From Nitriliruptoraceae bacterium (lineage in GTDB: Bacteria > Actinomycetota > Nitriliruptoria > Nitriliruptorales > Nitriliruptoraceae): 21,316 nucleotides of DNA. Location of the stretch: positions 1 to 21,316 of the forward strand of contig SLLJ01000305.1 of the NCBI GenBank assembly GCA_007134165.1, written 5' to 3'. Under the pieces are notes generated by a model. The model had not been told where the DNA came from, did not search any database, and saw nothing but the letters and a program-made list of their open reading frames with translations. Positions within the stretch are counted from its first letter, which is position 1, and every line of letters begins with the position of its first letter. The position numbers were made by a program, and so were the translations under genes. Positions 13,006 to 21,316 of this stretch are shown here, piece by piece.

Positions 13006-13039
13006 GCCCGCTGTGCACTATCGGTGCAGAGTGACGGGC
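13006..13039. terminator. Hairpin between convergent LapA gene and cofC
   Basis: CTGTGCAC (13011-13018) pairs with GTGCAGAG (13024-13031) in 7 of 8 positions around a 5-nt loop. It is extended by GCCCG (13006-13010) with CGGGC (13035-13039) after a 3-nt bulge. It overlaps the last codons of cofC and lacks a U tract. Plausible bidirectional terminator. Confidence 0.4.
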
Positions 13040-13662
13040 GGTGCGCCGTGGCGTTCGAGCCAGGACCGGGTCGAGGCGCCGAGCGACCGGCGCTCGAGCG
13101 CGGCGAGATCCTCGGGGGTGTCGAGGTCGCGGGCGAACCCGGGGCGGTGCACCACCTGAAGGGGTGACCCGACGGCTGCTGCCAGGTCGGTGTGGCGGGC
13201 GGCCGAGGCGGGGCCGAAGGCGGTGGGCATCGCACTGACGGGTCGGCGCAGCAGCCCGCCCGTGCCGCCGTCGTCGGTGGGAGCCAGGCCGACCGCGGCC
13301 TGGACGGCGAGCAGGTGCCCCACGTCCTGGCCGGTCAGGCAGGGCAGGTCGGCCATCACCACCAGCAGTGCGCCGCGTGGGGCCAGCCGCTGTGCCGCGG
13401 AGGCGATCACCGCGTCCAGCGAGTCCGCGCCCGGTGGATCGGTCACGACCTGCGCACCGAGCGCTGTGGCGAGCTCAGCCCCGCCCGGACCACTGGCGGC
13501 GACCACGACCCGGTCGACGGGAGCGTGGGCGAGCGCAGCCAGGACGTCGGCGAGCATCGCCGTGGCGAGCCCGGCGCGCTCGCGCCGGGACAGCGTCCCG
13601 GCGAGCCGGGTCTTGCCCTCCCCGGGGGAGCGCAACGGAACCAGGGCGAGCGTCGCAGTCAT
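13018..13662 (-). CDS. cofC: Phosphoenolpyruvate / 2-phospholactate guanylyltransferase
   Basis: A 214-aa nucleotidyltransferase of the CofC/FbiD family. It joins GTP to phosphoenolpyruvate (actinobacteria) or 2-phospho-L-lactate (archaea) to make the activated precursor of coenzyme F420. The pattern is characteristic: LALVPLRSPGEGKTRLAGTL (5-24, with KTRLA at 17-21), the GT-A-like metal site MADLPCL (103-109), and VVHRPGFARDLDTPEDL near the C-terminus, where the Asp of DLDTPEDL is conserved in the family. No other F420 gene is within the window, so the pathway is scattered here. ATG 13662 lies 7 nt after a TACGCT -10-like box, suggesting a leaderless mRNA. In actinobacteria the name fbiD is also used. 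Confidence 0.9.
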   Translation of the reverse strand: MTATLALVPLRSPGEGKTRLAGTLSRRERAGLATAMLADVLAALAHAPVDRVVVAASGPGGAELATALGAQVVTDPPGADSLDAVIASAAQRLAPRGALLVVMADLPCLTGQDVGHLLAVQAAVGLAPTDDGGTGGLLRRPVSAMPTAFGPASAARHTDLAAAVGSPLQVVHRPGFARDLDTPEDLAALERRSLGASTRSWLERHGAPPVTLHR

Positions 13663-13669
13663 CGACGGC

Positions 13670-13675
13670 AGCGTA
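13670..13675 (-). promoter_or_regulatory. -10-like hexamer for cofC
   Basis: TACGCT on the minus strand, 7 nt before ATG 13662 and with no Shine-Dalgarno sequence between, fitting leaderless initiation. Confidence 0.45.
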
Positions 13676-13699
13676 GCCAGGCAGGGTGGTGACGGCGGC

Positions 13700-13705
13700 T
13701 AGGGT
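13700..13705 (+). promoter_or_regulatory. -10-like hexamer for gpsA
   Basis: TAGGGT, predicting a start near 13712. The 29-nt leader carries GGGAGG (13729-13734), 6 nt before ATG 13741. It is divergent from the cofC signal 25 nt away. Confidence 0.4.
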
Positions 13706-13740
13706 CTGGCTGGGAGCAGCGGACGGTCGGGAGGCCTGGC

Positions 13741-14754
13741 ATGTCAACGGTCGCGGTCATGGGAGCAGGGTCCTGGGGTACGGCGTTCGCACTGATGTGC
13801 GCGGATGCGGGCCAGACCACGCGGTTGTGGGCCCGGGATCCGGAGCTCGCCGGGCAGATCACTCGTGAGCACCACAACGACCGCTACCTGCCGGGCATCG
13901 AGCTGCCCGAGGCGCTGGTCGCCAGTGCCGACCCCGAGCAGGTGCTCAGCGGAGCCTCGGTGGTGGTGCTGGGCGTCCCCTCCGCGCACCTCGGTGATCA
14001 GCTCGCCCAGTGGGGTGCGTCGATCCCCGCCGGCGCCACGCTGGTCAGCCTCATCAAGGGCGTGGATGTCGAAACCCGCCGCTTCGGCAGCCAGATGATC
14101 GTCGATGCGCTCGATTGCGATCCGAACCGCCTGGTGGTGGTCTCGGGGCCGAACCTGGCCAAGGAGTGCGCGCGACGACTGCCCGCCGCCACCGTCGCCG
14201 CCGGGCCGGATCAAGGGCGCGCCGAGCAGGTGCAGGCGGCAGTGATGACGCCGGCCTTCCGGGTCTATACCGACCACGACCGCGCCGGGGTCGAGATCGG
14301 CGGTGCGGTCAAGAACGTGATTGCGCTGTCCGCCGGCATGGCCACCGGCATGGGCTTCGGGGACAACACCCTGGCGACCGTCATCACCCGCGGACTGGCC
14401 GAGATGACCCGCTTCGGGGTCGCCCTCGGGGCGGAGGCACTGACCTTCGCGGGCCTGTCGGGCGTGGGCGACCTGGTGGCCACCTGCACCTCGCCGCAGT
14501 CGCGCAACCGGACCGTGGGTGAACGGCTGGGCCGGGGCGAGCAACTCGCCGACATCATCGCGAGCATGCACATGGTCGCCGAAGGCGTGAAGTCTTCCCG
14601 GGCGATCGTCGCGCTGGCCCGGGAGGCCGGGGTGGAGATGCCCATCGCCGAAGGGGTCGTTGCGGTCTGCCACCAGGGGCGCGATCCCCGCGAGCTCGGC
14701 AGCGCGCTGATGGCACGCGACGCCAAGCCCGAGCGCTACGGCCTCCAGCGCTGA
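13741..14754 (+). CDS. gpsA: NAD(P)H-dependent glycerol-3-phosphate dehydrogenase
   Basis: Reduces dihydroxyacetone phosphate to sn-glycerol 3-phosphate, the backbone of membrane phospholipids, in the cytoplasm. The 337-aa length is standard. Motifs: Rossmann loop GAGSWGTA (8-15), LIKGVD (104-109, K106), SGPNLAKE (135-142), and the catalytic-region lysine K191 in GGAVKNVIAL. LSGVGDLVATC lies in the C-terminal helical domain, which closes over the substrate. The Shine-Dalgarno sequence GGGAGG supports ATG 13741. In many actinobacteria gpsA and ddl are near each other; here an SDR gene on the other strand separates them. Confidence 0.97.
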   Translation: MSTVAVMGAGSWGTAFALMCADAGQTTRLWARDPELAGQITREHHNDRYLPGIELPEALVASADPEQVLSGASVVVLGVPSAHLGDQLAQWGASIPAGATLVSLIKGVDVETRRFGSQMIVDALDCDPNRLVVVSGPNLAKECARRLPAATVAAGPDQGRAEQVQAAVMTPAFRVYTDHDRAGVEIGGAVKNVIALSAGMATGMGFGDNTLATVITRGLAEMTRFGVALGAEALTFAGLSGVGDLVATCTSPQSRNRTVGERLGRGEQLADIIASMHMVAEGVKSSRAIVALAREAGVEMPIAEGVVAVCHQGRDPRELGSALMARDAKPERYGLQR

Positions 14755-14769
14755 GCAGCGAGCGCCGCC

Positions 14770-15687
14770 TCAACCCAACTCGATGCCCAGCGCGCCGACG
14801 ATCTTGCCGGTCTGGTCGAAGACCCCGGAGGTGAACTCCGCCGAGCCGGGACCGACCTGCATGACCTGGGACCACCGGGCGGCGACGTCCTCGACCGTGG
14901 GGACCTCGTCGAAAGCCACGCCCTCGCCCTCGAGGATCGCCACCCGGGCGATGTAGCCGCCTCCGACCGAGAACACGCGGCCGGTCTCGCTACAGGCCTC
15001 CGACACCAGGTAGGCCACCAGCGGGGAGACGTTGGCCGGCTCGAGCCGCTCGAGCAGCTGCGGGGGCATGATGTCTTCGGTCATGCGCGAGGCCGCCACC
15101 GGCGCGATCGCGTTGGCCGTGATGCCGTATTTGGCACCCTCGATGGCCAGGGTGCGGGTCAGCCCCACCAGCCCGAGCTTGGCGGCCGAGTAGTTCGCCT
15201 GGCCGAAGTTGCCGTACAGCCCGGAGCCGGAGGTGGTGTTGACGATCCGCCCGTAGCCCTGCTCGCGCAGGTGGGGCCAGGCCGCCCGGGTGACGTGGAA
15301 GGCGCCGTACAGGTGGACCTTGAGCACCAGGTCCAGCTGCGGCTCCTCGAGCTTGGCGAACGAGGCGTCGCGCAGGATCCCGGCGTTGTTGATCACCAGG
15401 TCGACCCGGCCGAACGCCTCGATGGCGGTGTCGATGATGCCCTGGCCGCCCTGCCAGGTGTGCACGCCGTCGTAGTTGGCGACGGCCTCGCCCCCGGCGT
15501 CGCGGATCTCCTGTACGACCGCGTCGGCCATGGCCGACCCCCCGCCGCTGCCGTCGCGGCTGCCGCCGAGATCGTTGACCACGACCTGCGCGCCGCGGCC
15601 GGCGAGCAGCAGCGCATGGCTCCGTCCGAGACCTCCACCCGCCCCGGTCACCACCGCGACCCGGCCCTCGTACTCGATCTGTGCCAC
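14770..15687 (-). CDS. SDR family (3R)-hydroxyacyl-CoA dehydrogenase-like oxidoreductase
   Basis: A 305-aa short-chain dehydrogenase matching the dehydrogenase part of peroxisomal multifunctional enzyme 2 (HSD17B4 type), which oxidises (3R)-hydroxyacyl-CoA in beta-oxidation. Visible: NAD-binding TGAGGGLGR (14-22), VVVNDLGG (35-42, the Asp favouring NAD), NNAG (100-103), and the catalytic S153, Y166 and K170 in TTSGSGLYGN...NYSAAK. The C-terminal extension of about 70 residues after GGGYIARV is also typical of this subfamily. GTG 15687 has GGAGG 8 nt upstream. It is convergent with gpsA (15-nt gap) and divergent from ddl. Other acyl-CoA or steroid substrates are possible. Confidence 0.88.
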   Translation of the reverse strand: MAQIEYEGRVAVVTGAGGGLGRSHALLLAGRGAQVVVNDLGGSRDGSGGGSAMADAVVQEIRDAGGEAVANYDGVHTWQGGQGIIDTAIEAFGRVDLVINNAGILRDASFAKLEEPQLDLVLKVHLYGAFHVTRAAWPHLREQGYGRIVNTTSGSGLYGNFGQANYSAAKLGLVGLTRTLAIEGAKYGITANAIAPVAASRMTEDIMPPQLLERLEPANVSPLVAYLVSEACSETGRVFSVGGGYIARVAILEGEGVAFDEVPTVEDVAARWSQVMQVGPGSAEFTSGVFDQTGKIVGALGIELG

Positions 15688-15746
15688 CTCGACGTCCTCC
15701 TGCTCGCGTCAGCCCGACCGCGATCGGGCCGCTCCGGTCGCCAGGC

Positions 15747-15752
15747 ACCCTA
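15747..15752 (-). promoter_or_regulatory. -10-like hexamer for the SDR gene
   Basis: TAGGGT on the minus strand, predicting a start near 15740 and a leader of about 53 nt before GTG 15687. It is back to back with the ddl signal. Confidence 0.35.
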
Positions 15753-15797
15753 CTGTCCGGATCCCTCGTACTCCGAACCGTCGTCGGGCGTCGGGGC

Positions 15798-15803
15798 TAG
15801 GCT
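15798..15803 (+). promoter_or_regulatory. -10-like hexamer for ddl
   Basis: TAGGCT, predicting a start near 15810 and a leader of about 49 nt. A GTG at 15808, in frame with ddl, lies just 4 nt after the hexamer. Confidence 0.35.
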
Positions 15804-15858
15804 GCGCGTGCCCACCAGCCCCGCGACCCGGGGCCTCGACACCCCTCCAGAGGCGCCG

Positions 15859-16926
15859 ATGACGCGTGTGCTGCTGCTCTACGGCGGTCGGTCCGGCGAG
15901 CACGAGATCTCCTGCCTGTCGGCCCGGTCGGTGCTCGCGGCCATCGACCGCGACCGCTACGAGGTGCTCCCGGTCGGCATCACCCGTTCGGGACGCTGGA
16001 CCCTGACCGACGGCACCGTGCCCACCTCGCCCGGTGCCCGCCTACCCAGCGTCGAGGACACCGGCCCGACCGTGGGTCTGGTCGGTACCCGCCAAGGGCC
16101 GCTGGCCGTCCAGCTCGATGACCACGGGAGCCGGATCGGCGTGCTCGGGCGCATCGACGTGGCGTTCCCGGTCCTGCACGGGCCCTTCGGCGAGGACGGC
16201 ACCGTGCAGGGCATGCTCGACACGCTCGGCGTCCCCTACGTCGGGGCGGACGTGACCGCATCCTCCATCGGTGTCGACAAGGCCGCCATGAAGGCCACCT
16301 TCGCCGCCCGTGGCCTGCCCCAGGGGCCCTACCGCGTCGTGGACCGCCGGCGCTACGAGGCCGATCCTTCCGCCGTGCGAGACGAGGTGGTCGCCGGGCT
16401 GAGGGCCCCGTGGTTCACCAAGCCGACCCGGCAGGGATCGTCGCTGGGCATCTGCAAGGTGGCTGCTCCCGACGACCTGCATGACGCGTTGCTCGTCGCC
16501 TTCGCCCACGACGAGGTGGCGGTCGTCGAGGCGGGCATCGAAGGCGTCCGCGAGCTCGAGCTCGCGGTGCTCGGCACCCGCGAGCTGCAGGTGTCACGGC
16601 CGGGGGAGATCATCCCGGCCCACGAGTTCTATGACTTCGACGCCAAGTACCTCGACGACTCCGAACTCGTCATCCCCGCCGCGGTCGGCCCCGAAGTCGC
16701 CGCGCGTGCCGACGAGCTCGCACGCGCCGCCTTCCGGGCCATCGGTTGCCGGGGGCTGGCCCGGGTGGACCTGTTCCTCGCGGCCGACGGCGAGCTGCTC
16801 GTCAACGAGATCAACACGATCCCCGGCTTCACGCCACAGTCGATGTATCCCCGACTGCTGGCCGCCGAGGGGGTCGACTACCCCGCGCTCGTCGATCGGC
16901 TGCTGGCGCTCGCGATGGAGGGCTGA
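15859..16926 (+). CDS. ddl: D-alanine--D-alanine ligase
   Basis: ATP-grasp ligase joining two D-alanines for the peptidoglycan stem peptide. The 355-aa sequence carries the family signatures: GGRSGEHEIS (9-18), HGPFGEDG (107-114), the ATP-grasp strand FTKPTRQGSSLGI (187-199), the omega-loop FYDFDAKY (257-264, ending in the Tyr typical of D-Ala-D-Ala rather than depsipeptide ligases), and the magnesium site NEINTIPGFTPQSMYP (316-331). ATG 15859 is chosen because it directly precedes the conserved first strand and has AGAGG 5 nt upstream. GTG 15808 would add 17 Pro/Thr-rich residues and is less likely. It joins DapC/D/E in supplying cell-wall precursors. Convergent with rpmB. Confidence 0.96.
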   Translation: MTRVLLLYGGRSGEHEISCLSARSVLAAIDRDRYEVLPVGITRSGRWTLTDGTVPTSPGARLPSVEDTGPTVGLVGTRQGPLAVQLDDHGSRIGVLGRIDVAFPVLHGPFGEDGTVQGMLDTLGVPYVGADVTASSIGVDKAAMKATFAARGLPQGPYRVVDRRRYEADPSAVRDEVVAGLRAPWFTKPTRQGSSLGICKVAAPDDLHDALLVAFAHDEVAVVEAGIEGVRELELAVLGTRELQVSRPGEIIPAHEFYDFDAKYLDDSELVIPAAVGPEVAARADELARAAFRAIGCRGLARVDLFLAADGELLVNEINTIPGFTPQSMYPRLLAAEGVDYPALVDRLLALAMEG

Positions 16927-16954
16927 AGGTCGGCCGGTACCGGGACGTGGGGCG

Positions 16955-17155
16955 TCAGCTGCGGACCGGCGGACGCTGCACCTTGCCGGCCTTGAGGCAC
17001 GAGGTGCACACGTCGAGCTTCACCGTGCGGCCATCCACGTAGGCCTTGACCCGCTGGATGTTTGGGTTCCAGCGCCGGCTCGAGCGCCGATGGGAGTGCG
17101 AGACCTGCTTGCCGAACCACGGCTTCTTGTCACAAAGCTGGCAGACGGACGCCAT
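16955..17155 (-). CDS. rpmB: Large-subunit ribosomal protein bL28
   Basis: A 66-aa protein with the standard bL28 sequence: MASVCQLCDKKPWFGKQVSHS at the start, then SRRWNPNIQRV and CTSCLKAGKV near the end. Two CXXC pairs (C5/C8 and C50/C53) make this the zinc-binding 'C+' form. It is basic throughout. ATG 17155 has GAAGG 7 nt upstream; the frame is open further upstream, but nothing there resembles bL28. It is divergent from the FakA-like kinase gene. The rpmB / FakA / recG neighbourhood is conserved from Firmicutes to actinobacteria. Confidence 0.96.
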   Translation of the reverse strand: MASVCQLCDKKPWFGKQVSHSHRRSSRRWNPNIQRVKAYVDGRTVKLDVCTSCLKAGKVQRPPVRS

Positions 17156-17283
17156 GAGGATGCCTTCGAGGTCGGGCCCGGGGGCACCGGCGACAGGGCC
17201 GGGTGGGCGGCAGCGGTTCAGGGTGCCGACGTGGCGGCAGGCGGGTTCGGGCACCACGTGAGGCGGCCCCCAGGGTTTCCGAC

Positions 17284-17289
17284 AGGCTA
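17284..17289 (-). promoter_or_regulatory. -10-like hexamer for rpmB
   Basis: TAGCCT on the minus strand. If used, the leader of rpmB would be about 120 nt (17276 to 17156), the longest in the window and GC-rich, leaving room for a regulatory structure that I cannot define by eye. Confidence 0.35.
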
Positions 17290-17326
17290 CCAGCGCCGGG
17301 CGGGCGGTGTGGTCACCCCCGCGCAG

Positions 17327-17332
17327 TAGCAT
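17327..17332 (+). promoter_or_regulatory. -10-like hexamer for the FakA-like gene and recG
   Basis: TAGCAT, predicting a start near 17339 and a 25-nt leader with GGGAGG (17350-17355), 8 nt before GTG 17364. The in-frame ATG at 17331 overlaps this hexamer and is therefore not favoured. Confidence 0.4.
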
Positions 17333-17363
17333 GCTGGCGAGCGTCGAGCGGGAGGTCGACCGC

Positions 17364-19018
17364 GTGAGCGAGCAGCGCGGGGCACCATTGGCCGCACGCG
17401 AACTGCCCGAGCTCCTCGAGCGCGTCCACCGGGCGCTGGCCGACCGCCGCGAGCTGCTCGACGACCTCAACGTGTTCCCGGTTCCCGACGGCGACACCGG
17501 CACGAACATGACGCTCACGGTGCGCTCAGGACTCGACGCGCTGGGTAGCGTTCCCGTGACCGCCGCCGGCGGTCGGCGTGCGCGCCGCGCCGGGCAGGAG
17601 GCGGCCCGTGCGGTCACCCGCGGGGTGGTGCGCGGCGCCCGCGGCAACTCCGGGGTGATCCTCAGCCAGGTCGTCCGAGCGGTGGTGGAGGTCATCGCCG
17701 GGCACCGGGAGGTCGACGCCGGGCTGTACGCCGAGGCGTTGGCGCGTGCGCGCGACCTCGCCTACGAGGCCGTGGCGGAGCCGGTCGAGGGCACCATGCT
17801 GACCGCCATCTCGGCCGCCGCGGACGCCGCCCGACGCGCCGCCGAGCACGACCGGGACCTGGTGTCGACCTCGGCGGCGGTCTGCGCCGCCACCGCGCTG
17901 GCGGTCGAGGCCACCCGGGAGCAGCTCGAGGTGCTGCGCCTGGCCGGGGTCGTCGACGCCGGCGCGCGGGGGTTCGAGATCGTGCTCGCCGGCGTCCACG
18001 GTCACCTCACCGGGGAGCAACCCTCGGTGGTCACCGACCGGCCACCCGCTGGCGCCCGCGAGGCCGCCGGCGGCTGTGTGGGCATCCAGTCCCAGCCCTT
18101 CGAGGTGCAGTACCTGCTCGACGCCGACGACGAGGTGGCCGCGCCCCTGCGTCGCCACCTCGAATCGCTCGGCGACTCGGTGGTCGTGGTCGCCGCCGGA
18201 GGGCTGCTCAACGTCCACGTGCACACCGCACAGGTCGGTCCCTGCCTCGAGGCGGGCCTGGCCTACGGTCGGGCCTCGGACATCGAGGTGGTGCACTTCG
18301 GCGACCAAATCTCCGCCCGCGCCCGGCGTCGCGCGGGCGAACCCAGCCCGGGCGTGGCCGCGATCGCGGTGCTGCACGGGACCGGGATCGCGGCGCTGGC
18401 CCGCGCCCAGGGGGCGGTGGTGGTCGACGGGCGGGCTGGTGCTCTGCCGTCGGTGGCCGACCTGCTCGATGCGGTGGACGCGGCCGGCCGTGAGTCCGTG
18501 GTCCTGCTGCCCGGCCACCGCAATGCGGTCCCGACCGCGCAGACCGCCGCTGAGGTCGCCCGCGGGGAATCGGCCACGGGTGCGCTCCGCGTGGAGGTGG
18601 TGGAGGCCGCCAGCAACCCGCCGGCCGTGCTGGCCGCGCTGGCGGTGCTGGCGGCCGACGGGCCGGTCGAGCAGACCCTGGCCGACATGCGCGCGGCCGC
18701 CGGGGCGGTGCGGGCCGGGTCGGTCGTGGCGGCCGTGCGCGACGCGGACACCCCGGTCGGCCGGGTCCGGGCGGGCCAGCCCCTGGCGGCCGCGGAGGAT
18801 CGGGTCCTGGCGGCCTGCGCGGATTCGATCGAGGCGCTGGAGCAGGTCTGCGCCGCGCTGCAGGTCGCCGACGCCGAGGTGGTGTCGCTGCTGGTGGGCG
18901 CGGAGGTCGACGACGCCGAGCGCGACGCCGCCCTTGCCGGCGTGCAGGCGGCCACCGACGCCGAGGTGGAAGTCGTGGACGCGGGGCTGCGCCCCGCACG
19001 GTTCTGGATCGGGGTGGA

Positions 19019-19022
<4 letters not shown>
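17364..19022 (+). CDS. DhaL/DAK2-domain fatty-acid kinase-like protein (FakA/YloV family)
   Basis: A 552-aa protein, the usual FakA length. FakA, with a fatty-acid-binding FakB partner, phosphorylates fatty acids to acyl-phosphates for phospholipid synthesis. The N-terminal DhaL kinase domain (about 1-200) has the nucleotide/magnesium motif LNVFPVPDGDTGTNM (35-49, Asp42 and Asp44), GARGNSGVILSQ (91-102) and EPVEGTML (139-146). The central and DegV-like C-terminal regions follow (FEVQYLLDADD near 250; VVLLPGHRN near 390). The usual GGQTMNPS signature before the latter is replaced by DGRAGALPS. No FakB is in the window. The stop overlaps the recG start by 4 nt (ATGA), implying translational coupling. 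Confidence 0.9.
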
Positions 19023-21243
<2,221 letters not shown>

Positions 21244-21247
<4 letters not shown>

Positions 21248-21316
21248 TCGTCTGCCCCGTGCCCTGGCTGCTGGCAGAGCTCCGCAGCCAGGGATGCGAG
21301 CGCGCGCAGGGCGAGC
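21244..21316 (+). CDS. Possible start of a further gene, cut by the window edge
   Basis: GTG 21244 overlaps the recG stop as GTGA, like the ATGA overlap just upstream, and the frame stays open to the right edge (24 codons, beginning V-I-V-C-P-V-P-W-L-L). Too short to recognise. A perfect hairpin inside it (21262-21293) argues instead for a terminator. Another open start is ATG 21294. Confidence 0.2.
21262..21293 (+). terminator. 10-bp perfect hairpin after recG
   Basis: CCCTGGCTGC (21262-21271) pairs perfectly with GCAGCCAGGG (21284-21293) around a 12-nt loop, 14 nt past the recG stop. It has no U tract. Likely terminator for the FakA-like/recG unit unless the frame at 21244 is coding. Confidence 0.45.

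Noticed and set aside
16934..16943. 10-bp palindrome CCGGTACCGG between ddl and rpmB
   Set aside because: Ten-bp palindromes are common in GC-rich DNA. It has no loop for a terminator and no promoter is nearby, so no function can be argued.

Overview
The window is about 21.3 kb of very GC-rich, gene-dense chromosomal DNA from an actinobacterium. This rests on an actinobacterial-type glutamyl-tRNA synthetase followed by tRNA-Gln and tRNA-Glu, a mycobacterial-type DapD, an F420-pathway guanylyltransferase (CofC/FbiD), a two-ACT-domain SerB, and the rpmB / FakA-like / recG block. The spread of functions suggests a deep-branching actinobacterial lineage, but I cannot name a genus. It looks like core chromosome: I see no transposase, integrase, CRISPR array, toxin-antitoxin pair, phage gene or rRNA.

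Layout. 1-444: no supported gene. 445-879 (-): small SRPBCC-like protein. 1035-2648 (+): gltX, then tRNA-Gln(CTG) and tRNA-Glu(CTC), each with its own promoter-like signal. 3057-6117 (-): comB, dapE and dapD, with two 9-bp tandem arrays between dapE and comB. 6249-7496 (+): DUF368/PopT-type membrane protein ending in a 16-bp tandem array. 7558-8733 (-): dapC. 8783-9994 (+): serB, divergent from dapC across a 12-bp perfect inverted repeat. 10144-11238 (-): tandem GNAT protein. 11318-12118 (+): unrecognised 266-aa protein. 12155-12361 (-): cold-shock-like protein. 12469-12999 (+): LapA-domain membrane protein. 13018-13662 (-): cofC. 13741-14754 (+): gpsA. 14770-15687 (-): SDR dehydrogenase. 15859-16926 (+): ddl. 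16955-17155 (-): rpmB. 17364-19022 and 19019-21247 (+): FakA-like kinase and recG, overlapping by 4 nt.

How the genes work together. DapC, DapD and DapE catalyse three consecutive steps of the succinylase route to meso-diaminopimelate. Ddl makes D-Ala-D-Ala, DUF368 proteins recycle the undecaprenyl-phosphate carrier, and GpsA and the FakA-like protein feed phospholipid synthesis, so envelope building is a recurring theme. GltX with its tRNAs, bL28 and RecG serve translation and DNA repair. CofC indicates an F420-producing host.

Regulation. Nearly every gene start facing an intergenic gap has a TA(G/C)NNT -10-like hexamer at a sensible distance, usually without an obvious -35 box. Four starts (dapC, serB, the GNAT gene, cofC) lie only 6-8 nt beyond it, which predicts leaderless mRNAs. 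The other notable theme is short tandem repeats (9, 15 and 16 bp), both inside genes and straddling stop codons. I found no convincing new multi-gene system; the best candidate for something undescribed is the 11318-12118 protein.
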